Position numbers and translations under genes: made by a program. Below, piece after piece: positions 21,300 through 34,039 of a stretch of DNA of 64,000 nucleotides (position 1 is its first letter; every line of letters starts with the position of its first letter). Origin of the DNA: Piezodorus guildinii. Its lineage: Eukaryota; Arthropoda; Insecta; Hemiptera; Pentatomidae. The notes under the pieces are model-generated. The model was not told the origin of the DNA. It worked only from the letters and a program-made list of their open reading frames with translations, and made no database searches. The stretch spans positions 156,061,965 to 156,125,964 of the forward strand of contig CM041293.1 of assembly GCA_023052935.1 (NCBI GenBank), in the 5' to 3' direction.

Positions 21300-21830
21300 G
21301 ATTAAAATTACAGCAGTTTATTTAAATCTGTTGGGGTAAGTCCATATTGGTTAAAGTAGGTATTTATATGTATTCAGTTTTTATGATTTGGATAGGAGGA
21401 GCATCAAGTGATTTTTTACAGTCAGGAAGATAATAAAGGATCGTAGTTTGATCTTAAAATGCAATAATGTTTGTGTAAGTAGCGTTAATCTGTCGGAGTT
21501 GGTTGGTTGGTATACAATGTTCAGAAGAGGAACAAGTATCGATCCTTGCGGTACTTTTACCTAGACTGGTCGGATTGAAGAATTTTCAGAGCCCTGCCGA
21601 ACATAAAAAAACCAGTTGAACAGGAAATATTAAATAATAAGGTAGTACGTTCTCCAGTTTAAAGTTATGCCTCTGGTGCCATCCATTTTCTAACGTCTGA
21701 GCAATAACCGAAAATACCACAGATGCAAATTTTGTTTTCTATGGTAGTCAGTAATCAGTGCGCCGTTGAGTGTGACATGTGAAAATCGAATTGATGGTCA
21801 GGTATATTTTTTGTACAGTCAGTATATCAA
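21300..21830 (-). pseudogene. Badly decayed Jockey reverse transcriptase fragment
   Basis: A minus-strand frame reads roughly VIAQTLENGWHQRHNFKLEN and then VPQGSILVPLLNIVYQPTN. These align in order with AQAFDRVWHDGLLFKLKTHL and VPQGSVLGPVLY of the intact ORF2 at 13365-16040. Stops and frame changes are frequent, so this is an old copy. Confidence 0.6.
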
Positions 21831-23286
21831 AGAATCTATAAATATCTATACAAAAGTATAGCGTCACACCTTTATGTGGCAATAAGTAAAAGACAATATA
21901 CAAGACCTTAGACAAAATCTTTAGGGATTTCCACGAATGTGATTGATCGGTCGGATTACCCTAGTCGATGCGAACGGTCTCGTTAGAAATGTATGGTCGT
22001 CGATTCATTACTAGCTTAAAATATGGTGCAAATTATTACACAATGGTTAATTTCCAAAAAATAATATCAGGTTATATCTGTTGATAGGCAATCAAGTAAT
22101 CTATATCAAAGGACAATGGCATATCACTACCGCTAGCTTCAAAACGCTATATCTCAGCAAGTTGTTAGCCAATTTCAATGATTTTTTTTTTTTTATTTTA
22201 CCGAAAAAATGTTCTCCATTTTTTCTAATATAACTGAGTTATGGGGGTATTTATGGGTGAAATTTCAATTTTTTTCTTTTTTTTTTTCTCTTTTTTATAA
22301 TTACTAGCAGTATTTTTATTAAAAATACTAATTATTGTCTCTATCTTCGAAAACAACGTAGTTAAGGCGCATAAATAGGAGAGATTTCAATTTTTTTTCT
22401 GGGAATAGAATTATTTAATATATAGCAAATTTCAAAATAATTGGGACAGTAGTTTCAGAGAAATGAGAACGTCGAATGGAGTATGGCGGACGGCGTACGG
22501 CGGAAATACTGATTTTTTTATTTTTTATTAGTTAATCGGATTATATGCATATTGAAACGTGAGCCCTCAAATTTTGAGAGGAGCATTTTTTTTTCGTTTA
22601 TTTATCTTTTTTTTTGTGGTCGATTACAAAGGTTCATTATTGAAAATAATACACCAATAGGATCAAAACGTTTGATTTTACTAATTTTAGTCCTGTTAAC
22701 AGGTATATAAATTTTGTAAGCCTGTATTCATAAGTTTTTAGTAAATAAGAATATAAATACACATATGTTCGAGTTCGGTATGAGGGGGTATATGAATTGA
22801 AAATAAAATTAATATTATTTATTTATTTTTGTTCAGAAGGTTATTGTTATGCCCGCTTTTTGACTAAGATTTTGCATTTATCTGTCAACTTTTAAATATG
22901 ATTTTATAAATTTCGTTCTCATTCTGTTTTTATTTAGAACCCTTAATCTGGCATTTCCAGAACGCCTAATAGACAATCAAACAAGAGCATAAGAACCTTT
23001 GAGACCAATGAGACGATTCCACACGGGACGGTAATTTCCATTTGCAAACCATTGGATCGTATCCAGTTCTCACTCAACTGACCAAGCTTACGCTCCAGTA
23101 GATGTGCATAATTGATAACGGATATACCGCTGGGAATTATCTATTAATGCTTAGCTAGCAAATAACCAATAATCAATTCTAATAGTTTGTAATATAAGGT
23201 ACACATTAGTAGACTATTTACAAATAATGCTAATATTAATATGGGTGAAAATAATATACTACCCATCTAATAGAAGAAGGTATTTT
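21831..23286. other. AT-rich interval, possible old transposon sequence
   Basis: No gene is recognised. 22140-22640 has T-rich runs, the phrase AACGCTATATCTCAGCAAG and GTATGGCGGACGGCGTACGG, which look like transposon-derived sequence but cannot be assigned. Confidence 0.35.
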
Positions 23287-23421
23287 TACTTTCGCTTACC
23301 TATATATGAAATATATAGTAAGAGAAAATATTGCGATCGTGAAAATTTTGGAATTTCAGTTTTCAACGGAAATCCACGTTTTAGAGTTCCCTGAGTCCAA
23401 ATAACCAAGTCCCGCAAAAAA

Positions 23422-23455
<34 letters not shown>

Positions 23456-24187
23456 TAGCTCTCGGGCCAAAACGAAAAGTTCTATAAAACGGAAATATAC
23501 GACTGAGATGTTACAAAAACTTTTTCATTAAAATCAGCTGACCGGAAGATCTACTTTATACCACGCATTTAGCACTTTTTAACAATTTTCTCAAAAAAAA
23601 AATACAAAGGACTTTGAATAAACTCTATACATAAATGTAAAATTGTATAGGCTTCAAAATAATGTAGGTTTTATTCTTATTGAAATAGTCCTACAGGGCT
23701 TAAATGCCGATATTTTAAATTATCTTAATCTAAAGTACTTTCAATTTCTAGATTTAAAAAAAAAAAATGGAACATCGTATTATTAGTTATCGATAAGTAA
23801 CGGCTAAATATGCAAGTTGAGGGAATTTGATAAACAACTAAAGGAGAAAAGTGCAAACAAATTTTTTTAAGCCTATTTTTGTGTTTTTCAACACAAAAGC
23901 AGTAATATAAATGTATGATGTACCGTTGGATAGCTAAAGATTTTAGAAACAATATTATCTAATACATGGAATTTCAAAGGTTAATGGAGTATGAGGAAAA
24001 GACGATAAAAATAACTGTTTTTCATAGATAAAAATATAATAGATTATTTAATAAAACACATGTTTCTATTGAAATTAAAAATAATAAATTCTTTAAAAAC
24101 TTATTTGTATTTTTAAATGTATTTAAAAATTCTTAAATTGATTTTAACAACATAGGTAAGTGAAAGTCGTGTGTTGAGCGAACCAGA
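23287..24187 (-). mobile_element. HINE-like element, near complete
   Basis: On the minus strand it runs from TCTGGTTCGCTCAACACACG at 24187 to a terminal hairpin at 23287-23330, where TACTTTCGCTTACC pairs with ATAGTAAGAGAAAATA around a longer AT loop. A GT microsatellite lies at 23426-23452, the usual fixed position. The central GCCGATATTTTAAATT block is present. Confidence 0.85.
23426..23452. repeat. GT microsatellite inside HINE-like element
   Basis: A pure (GT)n tract at the family's fixed microsatellite position, read on the strand opposite to the CA tracts of plus-strand copies. Confidence 0.9.
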
Positions 24188-24243
24188 TTTTTTAAATAAT
24201 TTTAGTACCTTTTAATTAATATATTTTGAAATTAAATTAAAAA

Positions 24244-24370
24244 TTTAGTCTGGCGGCGTACTTCAAGGAAGCATACCAGGCCCTACGATTTATAGGCTAT
24301 ATACAGCTGATATTCCAACCCATTCTAGAACTATCCTCACTACTTATACCGATGATATAAAGACATAATG
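24244..24370 (+). pseudogene. Jockey reverse transcriptase scrap
   Basis: The plus frame reads SGGVLQGSIPGPTIYRLYTA then DIPTHSRTILTTYTDD, matching the GVPQGS..GP and YADD motifs of the other Jockey copies, with D-to-T changes around the catalytic box. About 40 codons remain. Confidence 0.7.
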
Positions 24371-24929
24371 TTTGTTATCCTCAAATAATGATCTGACTGA
24401 GTCTGGTAAGACATGGAACCGAAAAGGGTATTTCAATATTCATAATCCTGTAAATCACACAGCCCGTAAATCTCGAAGATTTATGCGTCCATGATCTAGA
24501 AGGATGCCTACGCTTCACTGAATGTTCTATAATTCGGAAGAAGTTTTTTAGCGTGTGGTTATTCAAAGAACGATTAAGACAAAACATTACACTTTTTAAC
24601 TAAAATGTTACACCAAATGTTTCTATTATTTGACACATACGTATTTCTAGATCACGATTATTTAAAAAAAAAAAACTTCTTTTTTTTTAAATTTAATAAG
24701 GTTTCAATTATTCATTATTTTATTTAATTTAATATGTGATACGAAGAGTCATTTATTTAATACACACATTCGTACAGCCATCAATGTTGAAGGTAAAGAA
24801 AAAAAAAAAAAAAAAAAGAAGGTACCTTTTACAATAAAAAAAATTTGTAGACGGTCCAATAAACAAAGTTTTTACTTATTAACAATAAATCTTTCAGAAA
24901 GACGTAAAATCAAATACAAATAGAATATA
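24371..24929. other. AT-rich interval, no gene seen
   Basis: Contains A-rich runs near 24795-24820 and no supported feature. Confidence 0.4.
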
Positions 24930-25540
24930 TAATTTTATTTATTGAAATTTACAACTGTATTGAATAGTACATCTAACATGAAAAAGATATGTTGAAAAAC
25001 TGCCCACTCCAGTAGCTAGAATGTCTCGAGGTCATCTTCTTTTCAGATGCCTCAGAGGAATGTCAGAAATATAAAATGAAGTAAGGTTTACCACAATGGG
25101 TTATAGTGGAAGTGAATTTTTTATGAAAGGATTGATACCTGTTTCGGGCCAAATCAACAACATATGGAACCTTGATGTTCCATAGAGGTTGGAAGATATG
25201 ATTTATTTTAGAACCCTGGACCTTGAATTTCACATTATTTCACAAGACACGAGAAAAATATGTCGGAGTTCAAGAAGTTCGATAACTAAATTTACGTATC
25301 CTCCGTAGTATGAAGAGGCCGAAATTTCATTTTCGAACCCAAAACTTCCGGGTTCTCGGGTAAGAAAACGATGAAGATTTATTTATGCGGGTAACTAGAA
25401 TATCGACATGGTCCCAAAAGAGAACAAGTTGTCCAGCAGAAAATAAGTTGAGACCAACTTCTAACATGCTGTTTGATATGCGACAACATCCACCAACTTA
25501 TTTGAATAGCCTGTCGACGAAGGTTACACATGCTCAGAGT
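24930..25540 (-). pseudogene. Decayed Jockey 3' end
   Basis: On the minus strand, AGAAGATGACCTCGAGACAT near 25030 corresponds to the WPRDLL end of Jockey ORF2, followed by a 3' UTR that ends in TTCAATAAATAAAATTATAT near 24935. Upstream, AAGTTGGTCTCAACTTATTT and similar traces continue to about 25540. No frame is open. Confidence 0.5.
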
Positions 25541-27478
25541 TAGTTTTTTCTCAGATTGTTTGCTTTCTCCGAGGCTTGCATTTCGAGCCCTACTTGTGGG
25601 ATTTTTCGTGGTTGCAGAATTAGGAATAATTTAAATTAACCATTGTTAACTTCTTAAAAGCTAAACGATAAAATTGCAGGGCAATGCAATGCAGGAAAAT
25701 GTGGTGTGCCATGTTTCTTCTAATTTATATTTCCATCTATTACTATTCAGATTTTCGAAATAAGAAGAGAGGAAAAGGAAACATAGATTAATTTCATGCA
25801 GGTATTTAAATATATATTATTTTACTTAACTACTTAATGCAAATAAACCCCTCAAATCCCATTGCATAATTATGGTCGATTTTCAGGATACTGTAGGCGA
25901 TATATCATGATTTAGTACTTAATGTAAGCTTAACAATAAGTCCACCTATGCATCACAGTCTACAATTATTGTCCTAGTTAGTAAAACGTAATCCGGGATT
26001 CGAACGACAATAGTTGAAATTAATATTATAAATATAATTAATAATTTACTTTTATTTTATAAATACAATTAGCCACACCTGAGAGCAATTATTATTAAAT
26101 CTAAAGAAAGCCTTGATATCTTTATGGTTTCCTTAGTATGAGAAAGCTAATAAATAGTTGAAAAGAAGACAATCACGTGTCAAATAATTATATATTATTT
26201 TATTTACAGCATCGTGGAGTATCAGCCAACGTTTCGGGTTTTCTCTCCCATAATAATCTTAAAGGACATTTTAGCCACTCTTTTCAAGACTTTTAAAATT
26301 GAAATTTGAACACTTATGTATATGCTCTCTGAAACCCATTGGGACATACGGGTCAGAGATATACGGAAAAGCGAAAAAGACACACTTACGTAAAATTCAA
26401 AATTTCCAAACCACAAAACTTTTAGAACTATAAAAAATCCTTCATGGTACTTTAAATTATTTTTATTTTATTTTAATATTCATTTACGTCTGTTTAAAAT
26501 TTTTTAAAATCATGGAGCATTTCTCAAGCCAACGTTGTACGTTTAACGGGGCCTTCTTAATAGATATTATAAGACCATCTAATTGTGGAGATGGGATGTC
26601 TAATGGTTGCTCCCTCTTATCAAAGCACTCATATCGAATTCAATTACCCTTCACGGGACACAATTACTGACATTAAAAGAAAATTTTCTTCTTCTAATTA
26701 TTCTATCGAGGAGTTTTCTTTCCCCCTTTTTTCCGATAATGATGGAAGAGATTGGATTTTCCCGAACAAAGTGGGAATTCGCTGCGAGATTAACAGCCTA
26801 TTCATTGAGCCTTCGGTAAGGCTTCTTGTTTTTCCCCTAATCTATATAGTATAGTTAAAAATTAAGTTTCGGATTAGAGTAAAATATGACTCTAAATAGA
26901 GTAAAATAGACCCTCACCTTCCATCCCAATTAAAAAAAAAAAATCCTTGTGGTTCGTAAAAATCATTAATACCTTCTTACATGAACTAAAAAAATGTAAT
27001 TTTTAGTGTTTTTTATTCATTCGACAGATTAGCCATCCCAAATCCTTCATAGTATTTATTTCCTAAAATGGTTACTTTTTTGTAACACGCTGTTTGGTAA
27101 CCTACAAAATCGAGAACTGCTTTTGTTTGTTCAAAGTCATGATATTTCAAGTTTTTTTTTAATGAAAAGCTAACTTTAACGAGCAATTTTTAGAAGTTTC
27201 ATCAGTAAAATCACTTATAGAATAGTCCGAGTGACACAAAAAACACTTTTTAGCCATTTTTTATCACAACGATACAGAAGAGCACGTGTTACAACTCCAA
27301 AGTAACGCTCACTGTTTTGTGAAGTATCGCTTTCATTCTCTGTTGTATAAGTACTGGGCATGCGCACTTTCTTATATTCAAGGTCCCATTACGTGCACTA
27401 TTACGTGTCACACATTTCCCTTCACATGCGTTGAAATTTAATCTTTAAAATTCCCAATCCCCGATTAGGACCTAGTTT
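25541..27478. other. Interval without recognised genes
   Basis: A minus-strand motif at 26219-26255 (ATTATGGGAGAGAAAACCCG then AAACGTTGGCTGATA) recalls Penelope-end sequences. At 26585-26854 a plus frame of 89 codons is open, but no family is recognised and composition gives no support. The rest is AT-rich. Confidence 0.35.
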
Positions 27479-28354
27479 TACTTTCACTTAATATATATAG
27501 TGAGGGAAAGTATTGCGATCGTGAAAATTTTCGAATTCCAGTTTTCAACGGAAATGCACATTTTAGGGTCCTCTGAGTCCAAATAACCAAGTTCCGCAAA
27601 AAGATCTGGGTGGGTTTGTCTCTGTGTGTGTGTGTGGTAACTCCCAGGCGGAAACGGTACGTCCTATGAAACTGAAATTTCATATTTAAGACAACTATAC
27701 GCCCGAGACGTTACAAAACCTTTTTCATCAAAATGAGCTTACCAGAAGAGCGACTTTATACTGAACTTTTTGCACCTTTTATCGATCTTCTCGAAAACGG
27801 TTCCGACGATTTTGATTAAACTCGCTATATCGATGTAAAATTTAATGGGCTTTAATATCATGTAGTTTTCATTCAGATTAAAATGGTCTGACAGATCTTG
27901 AATGCCGATATTTTAATATTTAATAATATTTTTCTATAAAAATTACCAAATTATCTTGTTAGCATTGATGAATAACAGCTAAATATGTAAGTTTTGCGAA
28001 TTTAAAAAACAACTAAAGGAGAAAACATATGTTTTGAATGCAATTTTTCGTTTTTAAACATAAGAACAGTAATATACATGCAATGATATACCGTTGGAAA
28101 GCTAAAGATTTTAGAAAAAATATTATCTCATACACAAGCTTATAAAAGTTAATAGAGAGTGATAAAAAGCCGATAAAAGTAACTGATTGTTTTAGATAAT
28201 AATATAATATATTTTTTACTAAAACACATGTTTCTATAGAAATTCAATTTAATTAATTGTTTCACTAATTTTTATCTCTTACTGTCTTTGAGAAAATTCT
28301 TCAATTGATTTTAACAACGGAGGTAAGTGAAAGTCGTGTGTTGCCCGCACCAGA
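27479..28354 (-). mobile_element. HINE-like element, near complete
   Basis: It runs on the minus strand from TCTGGTGCGGGCAACACACG (28354), with GACTTTCACTTACC, to the terminal TACTTTCACTTAATATATAT hairpin at 27479. The GT tract is short (about 27618-27634). All the conserved blocks are present in the usual order, making this one of the best reference copies in the window. Confidence 0.9.
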
Positions 28355-28754
28355 TTTTTTTGTTTGCAGGCAATCCTATATACACGTGTTCGCAATAAAA
28401 CAACTTGCATTGATTTAAATTGTTTTCTATTATAAATCAAGTGAAGATAACAGGCATTGACATACCCGCTTATACCTGACAACAGAGTGGCTTGTCCAAG
28501 CAAAGAATAGGCAGCCGAACGGCTGCACATATTGTACGTTTGATACTTTAAGTCAGGGTAAACATTTTCTTATTATCTCGATTTTGCAACATTTACATAA
28601 AAAAATTTTTTAAATAATTAAAAATAGTCTGTCCAGGATTATTTTAGACAACCCATTCTTGACATATTTTCCAATATACTAAATTTGTTATAAAATATGT
28701 GTTATTCTATTATCAGCTCGGTGAAGGTCGTTTTAGGTTCGGATCTTCAACTAA

Positions 28755-28905
28755 ATGTGGCTAATCTGTCGAAACTATAATTGGAGTCCTAAATTTTACC
28801 TATTCAGGCTTAATTAGGATAAGGATTTTTAATGAGTATCTGACATCGCACAGGCTCGGGACCAACAGTTTACGCCCCCTCTGAAGAATGGCATAACAAA
28901 GGTTT
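28755..28905 (-). mobile_element. tRNA-derived SINE, family 1, decayed body
   Basis: It matches the body of the copy at 905-1172: GGAGTCCTAAATTTTACCTA, TGACATCGCACAGGCTCGGG and CCCCTCTGAAGAATGGCATA. The tRNA-like head is missing. Confidence 0.65.
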
Positions 28906-30639
28906 TTTTTTTCCTGAAAAATGTTATCGCTATAGATGGAAGAAGAAATCTGCTAGCTTGGACATAAAAGGCTGTTATAATATTGATATTATGCAAGCCT
29001 GTTATGTTATTTATTAGAATTTACAAGTGTATTAATATACATACATCAATTTGATGCAAGGAAATTATTAATCAAGAGAATAATATACATGTAGAAAATC
29101 TGCTCATCGGCAGCACTCCAAAAAATATTCTAATTCATATAGTCTCACCACCATATTCTTTTTAGACACTTGGATAATTTTCCGTGATAATCATTACGTT
29201 GCTGATAATTCAAAGACGAAGCAAGAGTAAAAACTAATGAATTATCGTGAGAATGGAGATGGTCGTAAAATAATCATTAACTGGTTCTGGCCAATTTAAC
29301 AAAATATGAAACACCAGTGCTGAGCCAATTAATAAAAAAGTGAAGATCATTAAGGACTGGATACAGAAGAATTGGATGGTTTATTAGAATCCTGAAGTTT
29401 AATTCATTAAAACCAGATTGGGCATCACTGTATTCTTGTAAATAAGCATTTTTTCTAGCACAGTGGTAGGTTTGAACGTTTGTCAGGTATATGTTAAATT
29501 ATACGAAAATAAAAAAAAATTATAAATTAAAAAATATATTCATCATTACGGTAAACATTTATTATAGATTAATTAATTAATTAATTACTAATTACTCATT
29601 ATAATAATTTGGATTTAGTTTTTTTAAAATAAGTGATTGGATAAATTTAGCTACGAACAATTTTTTTTTTTTTTTTGGAAACCACTAATATAAATAATTA
29701 GATTTCAATTATTAATTTAACAAAGTACATAATTTTATGTTTTTATGATTGAATAATGTACAGAAAATGGTTTATTAATGGGAATCTTTTGCAACTTCTA
29801 CTATTCTATTGGGAGGCGCAGTAATCAGAGTAATGTTGGGACCATTGCAGGATTAAATCCCACCCCTTATTTTCCGAGCACGTACTGTTCACTACGGAAG
29901 GTTGAAACATTACTTCCTAAATTAGGAGAGGCTTATAAGTTTGTTTGTGTGTATGTGATAGTATGTACACCAAAGTATACACGTTGGCGTACGCGCCCTG
30001 TAGACTCTAAAATGTTTAAAAGTTAATTTTTCACTTGATCATTTCTCAACTTATCTCACCAAATTTAGAAAATTCAAACGCTAAGTATGACCAATAATTA
30101 AAACAGAATAACACTAAAAAAAAAAGTTTTTCCTTTCATACTTAAATATGTATTTCAACAACTCTCTGACTCTGAAAATCAGTAAATTATAGACAGACTT
30201 AACCATGATATGTTTTTTTTTTTAGTCCGAGAGAAAATGATTTTTTGTTTTAAATCAAATGATTCTAGTCTTCCGAAGAATATAATACTAATTCACTTGA
30301 AATTCTTTAAAGTAACTATTCATTTAAAAAGGCATATATTATTCTTGTATGTATTAAGGTTTTTTTTAAGGTTTCTTTGACTTTTCTCCATGAATAGCAT
30401 TCTTCTCGCATCTAAACCTTACAGTACAAAATCCTTCGTCTAGAAAAAATAAAATAAACTTTATTTACAAATTGACAAAATATTTACAAATGATTTCGGA
30501 TGAGACATCCTTACAATCAGCAAAATGTTTAGTAGTTCTTTTATGAGTATAGCTTTTTAGTGGTTTCATTATAATTACCGATTTCCTTTATTAATGGATT
30601 TTTGGAGACTGGTGTTTTACAGAAGTATGAAGCTGTTTG
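28906..30639. other. AT-rich interval, no gene seen
   Basis: 28990-29420 has faint resemblance to decayed Jockey 3' ends on the minus strand (ATTCTTTTTAGACACTTGG), not strong enough to annotate. A plus frame at 29778-30026 (82 codons) has no recognisable family. Poly(T) runs lie at 29660-29676 and 30211-30222. Confidence 0.35.
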
Positions 30640-31385
30640 AGTGTGGAAAAATTGTTCAACTGTTGGAAGCTGCAAGAAATCCTTCGTAAAATCCTCTACG
30701 CTCCTTACTTTTTCACGAGTAAATTCACACTCGAAGACCTTAATGTTCTATATGGTACTGATTTCGCCCAAACCTGGTATCACTTCTTTTATGACAAACT
30801 ACATTGTCACAGCTGACAAAAACTAGAGTTGGAACAAACCCTCGCTCTGATGAAATCAGCTGATCTTTTAATTAAAAAGTATTTAAATTAAGGGAGGTTA
30901 CAAAAAGATTGATAGTGTTATTGGTTATGTATCTTAGTCTTGTTCAGTTTGTGATACATGTTTATTATATCAGTTTAGTTTTGATTTATTAATGAATATT
31001 GAACCCGTAGGGGCAAGTTTATCTTTGACGTTTAGTATTTTTTTTTTTTTTTTGTGTACAGTAAACTTTCTAAATGTGATTTATAATAAAATTGTACTGT
31101 AACCTTTTAGGTTCAATTACCTGATGTAAAAATAAAGATGTTTCAAGTCAAAAATGGTTACTACTCACTCCCCCTCCGCTGAGCTAGCACTTATTTAAAT
31201 AAATAATTATATAACGTAAAGAGAGACGTTACATCATTCCCACTCTAATCCACTAGTTTCAATCTTTCCTTCCTCTTTCATACCCGATGATCCTCTGAGG
31301 CGTCCGAAAAGAAGACACTCGAGACCTTCCGGTTTAAATTACCTACTGTAGTGTTGCCTATTTGTTTATTCATGTATTTTATCTT
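30640..31385 (+). pseudogene. Jockey C-terminal fragment, interrupted
   Basis: 30640-30811 matches the C-terminal part of ORF2 (AAATCCTTCGTAAAATCCTC, CTCCTTACTTTTTCACGAGT, GACCTTAATGTTCTATATGG), and 31238-31385 matches its end (CCTCTGAGGCGTCCGAAAAG, then CGAGACCTTCCGG) plus the start of the 3' UTR. The 426 bases between them interrupt the coding sequence and are unidentified. The nearest relative is the fragment at 54860-55312. Confidence 0.65.
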
Positions 31386-31799
31386 AAAACTTATATTCTT
31401 GTTGTATTATTTAAGAAAAAAAAACAACTCAACAACCCATGGGTCTTGGGTTCAATAATTGTAGAGAGTCGTACTGTTTACGGCCAACAACCGTGCAAGG
31501 AAGTAATAGGGCCTTCATCACGATCAGCCGCCCAACTCCCCCCCCCTCCCTCCAATATTCAGGTACCCAATTTATAGAGACTGGTTGTGCCCCTGTATGG
31601 TCACTATTGCTATGTTTTTAACCAGCTCTTTTCCTAAGGCAGCGGTACCTTCAAAACAGTTATTTATATATTATTCCTTTTCGAACCAAAGTTTTCGTGT
31701 TTATCAATTCCAATGTGTGGCATGCAGGGGAAGATTAGATTAACCCGGTTTTAATAACTGATATTATTATTTAACACTAGCCCATACATATCCAGCCTA
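31386..31799. other. Interval with possible SINE-like scrap
   Basis: AACCCATGGGTCTTGGGTTC at about 31434 has a box B-like GGGTTCAAT, followed by a C-rich run at 31535-31550. There is no matching box A, so only a possible tRNA-derived scrap is noted. Confidence 0.3.
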
Positions 31800-32410
31800 T
31801 TTACACAATGCCCAACTCTATGACTGAGAATACTGAGGGATTTGTTATTATTATCTTTGTCATACAATATTACAATAAGCGTTTACCTTGAACACACAGC
31901 CGTTGGCGATGATGGACTTCGTCACGACTAAGTTTCATACCCCAGCGACTTGGCTCTGCTCTGGCTGCTATCTTGATCTCCGACGGACTTCTTTTCGATC
32001 TCTGACTTATGTGACTCGAATTAGACCGTTCTTCTCGTTGGTGGAATTCGACTGTTCTCTCTCTGGACTTCAACTGACTCTTCTTGAAGATGGATCATCC
32101 TCGTCACTTCTCTCCCCTCTTCTTTTCAAAAGTCCCATATTTTGGAAATTGCCGATCTCTTTTCGGACAAAGAGAGGCGGGGCTGATCTGGGAAGTGCCC
32201 ATTCCAGTCTTTGTCCAGCCTAGTAGCTGGGGTCGAGAAAGTTCTTGGGGTATCACTGGCTGCCCATGGGAAATACCATGGGGGAGGGGGAAGGGTATAT
32301 ACAAGCCTTTTAACTTTTGCCGACAAAGGTTTATAAACATTTGCTTGATTAATTTCAAATTTATTTAATAATGAACTTGCTTTCCTCAGTATTCTTAATA
32401 CATAACATGA
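31800..32410. repeat. Dispersed repeat, copy 2 (relative at 9030-9700)
   Basis: It shares with 9030-9700, in the same order, CATACAATATTACAATAAG, CGACGGACTTCTTTTCG, CTGGACTTCAACTGA, GGGAAGTGCCCATTCCAG and CCTTTTAACTTTTGCCG. GC content is well above the flanks. Several overlapping frames are open on both strands, but none is conserved between the two copies as far as can be judged by eye, so a non-coding or UTR role in a transposon is more likely. Confidence 0.55.
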
Positions 32411-32854
32411 TATACCAATGTCACTTAACGGCTGAAATAATAATAAATTTTGATGCCTCAGCTGGGCTTCGAACTTAATTCTAAAAATGCAATAGTACAT
32501 TAGTTCTAACGCATTCTAGGCATTCAGACTGAACATTATAGACTTACCTCTGACTGTCAACATCCAGGCTTAACGTTAATCATTTCCTGCAACAAAAAAA
32601 AAAAAAAATAATAAAAAATAAAAAAGATTGTAAATAATTAATTAAAATTGTGCTAGAAATATTTGTTTAGTTCTGGTGGCTAGTGTCGTGTGTCAAAACG
32701 ATGGTCATACAATAAATAATCCTCCAACTACAATTATATATCATTTATGTGTTTCGTAAAGAGTGTAAACTAAATATAAATATACAGACATATAAAATTT
32801 ATTACATCTACATTAAAGAGATCTACTTGATAAACTATATTTAGTGGGTCTCTT
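32411..32854. other. AT-rich interval, no gene seen
   Basis: Nothing recognised apart from short A runs. Confidence 0.4.
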
Positions 32855-34006
32855 TTTTTTTTTTTTTTGGTTGGTTGGTTGTTATATTTTATTGGCACAA
32901 AACATCTCGGTCATCAGTGCCAGACACTCATTTTTAGAAACTAATTTAAGGTTAAATAATGAACAATTGTTTTACTAAAAAACAAATAGTTGAAAACAAT
33001 TAACTAATAAGAATAATCACTAGTAAGAAAAAATGTAACAGCATTAGCAAAAGATAAACATATATCAGGTTAATTAAAAAAAATATATATATATATATAT
33101 ATAAATAAAGTTAAAAATTAATTAATTAATTTAGAAAATAAAATAATAATAATTTTAAAAATAATAATAATAATAGTAAAATACAATTTTCAAATCTGCT
33201 TGTAGAAGTCCATTTCCGTAAGAAAGCACATCAATTCGTCAATTCTATTTATATCGTTCCCCAAAGCAATCGCTACATTGAGTGGTATTCTCCTTTGGTT
33301 CAATTTCTCTGTGTAGAAGGGACATTCCTCGAAAATATGAGTAACTGTCAGGGCTCCCCCACAATGCTGACATCTTGGGGGCAAATCCTTAGATATTAAA
33401 TGCCCATGGGTTAACCTTGTATGTCCGATTCTCAGGCGGGCCAGGAGAGAGGAGGTGGCTCTGCGGTTGATGCGATTTGAGGTTTTCCAAGACTTTGGCT
33501 CACTCTTAATCGCTTTCAGCTTGCTTGGATAGCTGTTTTTTCCATGTTTCATCCCATTTTTTAAAAACATTTTCAATTAGAGGGCGCGCTAGTTCTGATG
33601 GTGTTAACAGTGCTTTACCACGACCAGGGAGAGTGAGAGCCTCTTTGGCTGCCTTATCTGCCATTTCATTTCCCATTATCCCCATATGGCCCGGTATCCA
33701 GACATAATGAATTATTTTTCCGTCTTCAGCCATTGATTTGGTCAATTCCAGGATTCTTAAAATTCGTGGATGACTGGAATACATATTGTCAAGAGCTTTT
33801 AGAACCCTCAATGAATCTGAGGCTATGATGACATTTTCTATTGGGAGAGTTCTAGAATAATCTAAAGCCATTGCGATCGCATTCACTTCAGCAGTATAGT
33901 ATAGAAGTTTCGACTTGTAGGTGCAATCTGACGCAACAAAAGCTGAACCAGTGGATGAGTCCGACTTTGAACCATCTGTGAATATTAACTTGTGGCTAGG
34001 CAATGC
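32855..34006 (-). mobile_element. 5'-truncated non-LTR retrotransposon with RNase H
   Basis: The minus-strand 3' fragment has an A tract at its end (32854-32871 as T), a 3' UTR that includes an AT microsatellite (33082-33104), and the C-terminal RNase H and zinc-finger coding part. RNase H within a non-LTR element points to the I/LOA/R1-type group and excludes Jockey. Reverse transcriptase and endonuclease are missing. Confidence 0.8.
33190..34003 (-). pseudogene. RNase H and C-terminal zinc knuckle of non-LTR element, frameshifted
   Basis: From 34003 to about 33540 the frame gives an RNase H fold with its acidic residues visible: LIFTDGSK (Asp), AEVNAIAMAL (Glu), IIASDSLRVL (Asp), then VWIPGHMGIMGNEMADKAAK with the His and the last Asp. 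After a single-base frame change near 33540-33570, a second frame gives SEPKSWKTSNRINRRATSSL, LRIGHTRLTHGHLI and the CxxC...H...C finger CQHCGGALTVTHIFEECPFY, and ends at 33190. RNase H would remove RNA from the cDNA hybrid. The frameshift and truncation make this a remnant. Confidence 0.88.
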
Positions 34007-34039
34007 GCTGATGATCTTCTCAAAGCTGATGATCTTCTC
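34007..34039. repeat. 15-base direct repeat at the retroelement 5' junction
   Basis: GCTGATGATCTTCTC occurs at 34007-34021 and again at 34025-34039, separated by AAA and followed by a T tract. It lies at the 5' truncation point of the RNase H element and may reflect a repair duplication. Confidence 0.6.

Noticed and set aside
26585..26854. 89-codon plus-strand reading frame
   Set aside because: No domain, splice context or conservation is visible; two frames are open over the same stretch, as expected by chance.
29778..30026. 82-codon frame with possible gene content
   Set aside because: No recognisable motif or repeat counterpart; left as unassigned interval.
32084..32500. Several overlapping frames of 80-124 codons on both strands
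   Set aside because: They lie in the GC-richer dispersed repeat, are not conserved in the copy at 9030-9700, and have no recognisable domain.
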